Below, piece by piece: positions 34,940 to 36,462 of a stretch of DNA of 36,462 bases. This DNA comes from Gammaproteobacteria bacterium (GTDB lineage Bacteria > Pseudomonadota > Gammaproteobacteria > Enterobacterales > GCA-2746155). Below the pieces are notes generated by a model. It was not told the DNA's origin, did no database searches, and worked only from the letters and a program-made list of their open reading frames with translations. The stretch lies in assembly GCA_030589945.1 (NCBI GenBank), contig JAUUZN010000019.1, positions 1 to 36,462 on the forward strand, in the 5' to 3' direction. The translations under genes and the position numbers were made by a program. Position 1 is the stretch's first letter. Each line of letters starts with the position of its first letter.

Positions 34940-35650
34940 CTATTCAAGCAAGTTATCTCTCCAGTCAGAGATAATTTGTTTGGTGATGGCTGGACGTAAA
35001 TAAAAACCTCTGGGTAGGGTCCTGATCATTTGACCTTCCTCACCAATTCCTTCAGTCAGTACGGAGGCGTTTGCTGCCTTCGGTCTAATTTGCAAGATAT
35101 TGCCCTGATCAGCAGTAATTTTTTCAACCTGTCCGAGGGCAATTCGATCAATAAACTCGTTATAATCTTTTTCCAGTTGCGCTGATATTTTCTCATCAGG
35201 TTGCCAGAATATTCCCTGACCAACTCTTCGGTCTTTAAGCATTATATTTTTATCGGCTTCAATGGGTACCCAAAGTACCGTTTGTAGTTTTTGTTTCACA
35301 ATGCTGTTTTGCCAATGAAGTCCTTTGATGTTAGAGAGAGGGACGACGCAGACATAGGTAGATTCAGTTGGATTTCCCTTTGAGTTTACCGGTATGGTTT
35401 TTAGTTCAATGCCCAGATTGACAAAATCGGGCTCAGGTTTGTTTCCAGCTGTCGCACCCAAGAGTTTTTCAATGAGTTGACCTACCCAGCCCTTCTCGCG
35501 ACGTAAATCTTCGGGGACATTAACATTGATTGAATGTGCAAGTGTGGCCAATGTGTGTCCAGCGATACTGTCAACACGTGATTTTAATTGATCGATGTTA
35601 GTTGGCGCTGTGATAGTCGATGTATCTGCACTTTCATTGATGATAGGCAT
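34940..35650 (-). CDS. mutH: DNA mismatch repair endonuclease MutH
   Basis: MutH nicks the unmethylated strand at hemimethylated GATC sites so that mismatch repair removes the new strand. The 236-residue length fits. The catalytic D-x(n)-E-x-K is present in EPDFVNLGIELKTIPV. Other family signatures are IAGHTLATLAHSINVNVPED, KGWVGQLIEKLLGATAGNKP and the C-terminal PRGFYLRPAITKQIISDW. MutH exists only in Dam-methylating gammaproteobacteria and close relatives, so its presence constrains the taxonomy. It is divergent from rppH, and mutH, rppH and ptsP are also neighbours in E. coli. Confidence 0.97.
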   Translation of the reverse strand: MPIINESADTSTITAPTNIDQLKSRVDSIAGHTLATLAHSINVNVPEDLRREKGWVGQLIEKLLGATAGNKPEPDFVNLGIELKTIPVNSKGNPTESTYVCVVPLSNIKGLHWQNSIVKQKLQTVLWVPIEADKNIMLKDRRVGQGIFWQPDEKISAQLEKDYNEFIDRIALGQVEKITADQGNILQIRPKAANASVLTEGIGEEGQMIRTLPRGFYLRPAITKQIISDWRDNLLE

Positions 35651-35787
35651 TAGAAGTTACACATTTGAGTCCATAGGGAGAGGTATACATTAACTTTTAG
35701 TTAACATTATTTCCATGTTTAATTTGCTGCAACGCCCTAGCTGTGAAAGAATAACCACAAGTTTAAATTTTATTGGATGATATTAAG

Positions 35788-36330
35788 ATGATTGACTCGG
35801 AAGGATTCCGTGCCAATGTCGGTATTGTCGTCTCAAATAGTAAAGGTCAAGTATTGTGGGCACGACGACAAGGTCAGAATGCCTGGCAGTTTCCTCAAGG
35901 TGGCGTTGATCCGGGTGAAACCCCTGAACAAGCCATGTATAGGGAACTCTACGAAGAAGTGGGTTTAAAGCCTGAAGACGTAAGACTACTCAAGCAAACC
36001 CATGATTGGTTACGTTATAAACTGCCAACACGATACCTTCGACAGGGTAGTAAGCCGCTTTGCATCGGTCAGAAGCAAAAATGGTTTTTACTACAGCTAA
36101 TTGCAGATGAGAAGCTGATTAGTTTCGATAAGGGCTCCCGTCCGGAATTCGATCATTGGCGATGGGTGACTTATTGGTACCCCATTAGAAATGTAATTGA
36201 TTTTAAATGTGATGTTTACCGAAAGGCACTTGCAGAGCTTCTTCCTTGGCTCAATGTTAAGAAGCAACATACCTATAAGCGTCGCTCGAAAAACCATAGG
36301 CATTCTAAAAATACTCATCACACCAAATAA
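35788..36330 (+). CDS. rppH: RNA 5'-pyrophosphohydrolase RppH
   Basis: RppH removes pyrophosphate from the 5' end of mRNAs and so starts RNase E-dependent decay. With the ATG at 35788 the protein has 180 residues and begins [14 protein letters not shown], matching the family. A TTG at 35773 would add five residues and is less likely. The complete Nudix box is [20 protein letters not shown] followed by VGL. Also typical are [25 protein letters not shown] and [16 protein letters not shown]. The C-terminus is very basic and His-rich ([20 protein letters not shown]), probably a disordered RNA-contacting tail. ptsP follows after 17 bp. Confidence 0.96.
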   Translation: MIDSEGFRANVGIVVSNSKGQVLWARRQGQNAWQFPQGGVDPGETPEQAMYRELYEEVGLKPEDVRLLKQTHDWLRYKLPTRYLRQGSKPLCIGQKQKWFLLQLIADEKLISFDKGSRPEFDHWRWVTYWYPIRNVIDFKCDVYRKALAELLPWLNVKKQHTYKRRSKNHRHSKNTHHTK

Positions 36331-36347
36331 CAGGAGGCTTGCTGGAC

Positions 36348-36462
36348 ATGCTCTCGACCTTGCGTTCAATTATTCATACAGTGAATGCTGCTGATGGGTT
36401 GCAAGATACTTTTGAGATCATTGTTGATGAAACCAGCCGCGCAATTAAAACCGATGTCTGTA
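36348..36462 (+). CDS. ptsP: PtsP (EI-Ntr) phosphotransferase, first 38 codons (cut by window edge)
   Basis: EI-Ntr is the first enzyme of the nitrogen-related phosphotransferase system; it takes phosphate from phosphoenolpyruvate and passes it to NPr. Only the start of the N-terminal GAF domain is visible (MLSTLRSIIHTVNAADGLQD, TFEIIVDETSRAIKTDVC), open to the right edge. It resembles the start of E. coli PtsP closely enough to name, and rppH-ptsP is a standard gene pair. The ATG at 36348 has AGGAGG 10 nt upstream. Confidence 0.85.
   Translation, partial: MLSTLRSIIHTVNAADGLQDTFEIIVDETSRAIKTDVC

Overview
The window is chromosomal DNA of a moderately AT-rich gammaproteobacterium. The evidence is gene content and order, not a database match. 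MutH, RppH next to PtsP, ubiD-fre, rho/trxA/rhlB, ompR-envZ beside tex and hslR, and def-fmt-rsmB-trkA are all recognisable gammaproteobacterial neighbourhoods. MutH suggests a Dam-methylating lineage. The lysM-dprA-tsaC-hemF arrangement opposite def-fmt-rsmB-trkA resembles the pseudomonad/oceanospirillad layout. A marine, Kangiella-like bacterium is possible, but I cannot fix the family. I see no insertion sequence, phage, CRISPR array, tRNA or rRNA.

Layout. 1-1850 (minus): type II secretion genes gspC and the N-terminal part of gspD, cut by the left edge. 2122-7074: hslR, envZ-ompR (minus) and a strongly diverged tex. 7139-7254: a promoter and an intrinsic terminator about 80 nt apart with no convincing gene between them, a candidate small RNA. 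7316-10849: a periplasmic folding block of dsbB, a lipoprotein FKBP-type prolyl isomerase, a lipoprotein beta-propeller and a DsbA that also carries a lipobox. 11180-12025: a YggN/DUF2884-like exported protein.

12131-14785 is the most notable accessory system, a bufferin-type RiPP operon. It holds a four-cysteine exported precursor (DUF2282, bufA), an MNIO/DUF692 modifying enzyme (bufB), a DUF2063 partner (bufC) and a DoxX membrane protein. It is preceded by a good sigma70-type promoter overlapped by two perfect inverted repeats.

14802-21271: fre, ubiD, rho and trxA (minus), then rhlB and a short ppx/gppA-type gene (plus). 21268-28119 is a long minus-strand series: lysM, dprA, smg, purE, tsaC, hemF, hemB, a DUF2970 membrane protein and coq7. 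28346-34041 (plus): def, fmt, rsmB, trkA and trkH, joined by overlaps or short gaps. 34202-34915: an exported DUF2807-like repeat protein. 34940-36462: mutH (minus), rppH and the first 38 codons of ptsP, cut by the right edge.

Functionally, the window is mostly conserved housekeeping: ubiquinone and haem synthesis, initiator-methionine formylation and deformylation, K+ uptake, mismatch repair and transcription termination. The bufferin cluster and the Dsb/lipoprotein folding block lie side by side and could cooperate on cysteine-rich exported proteins. That link is inference only.
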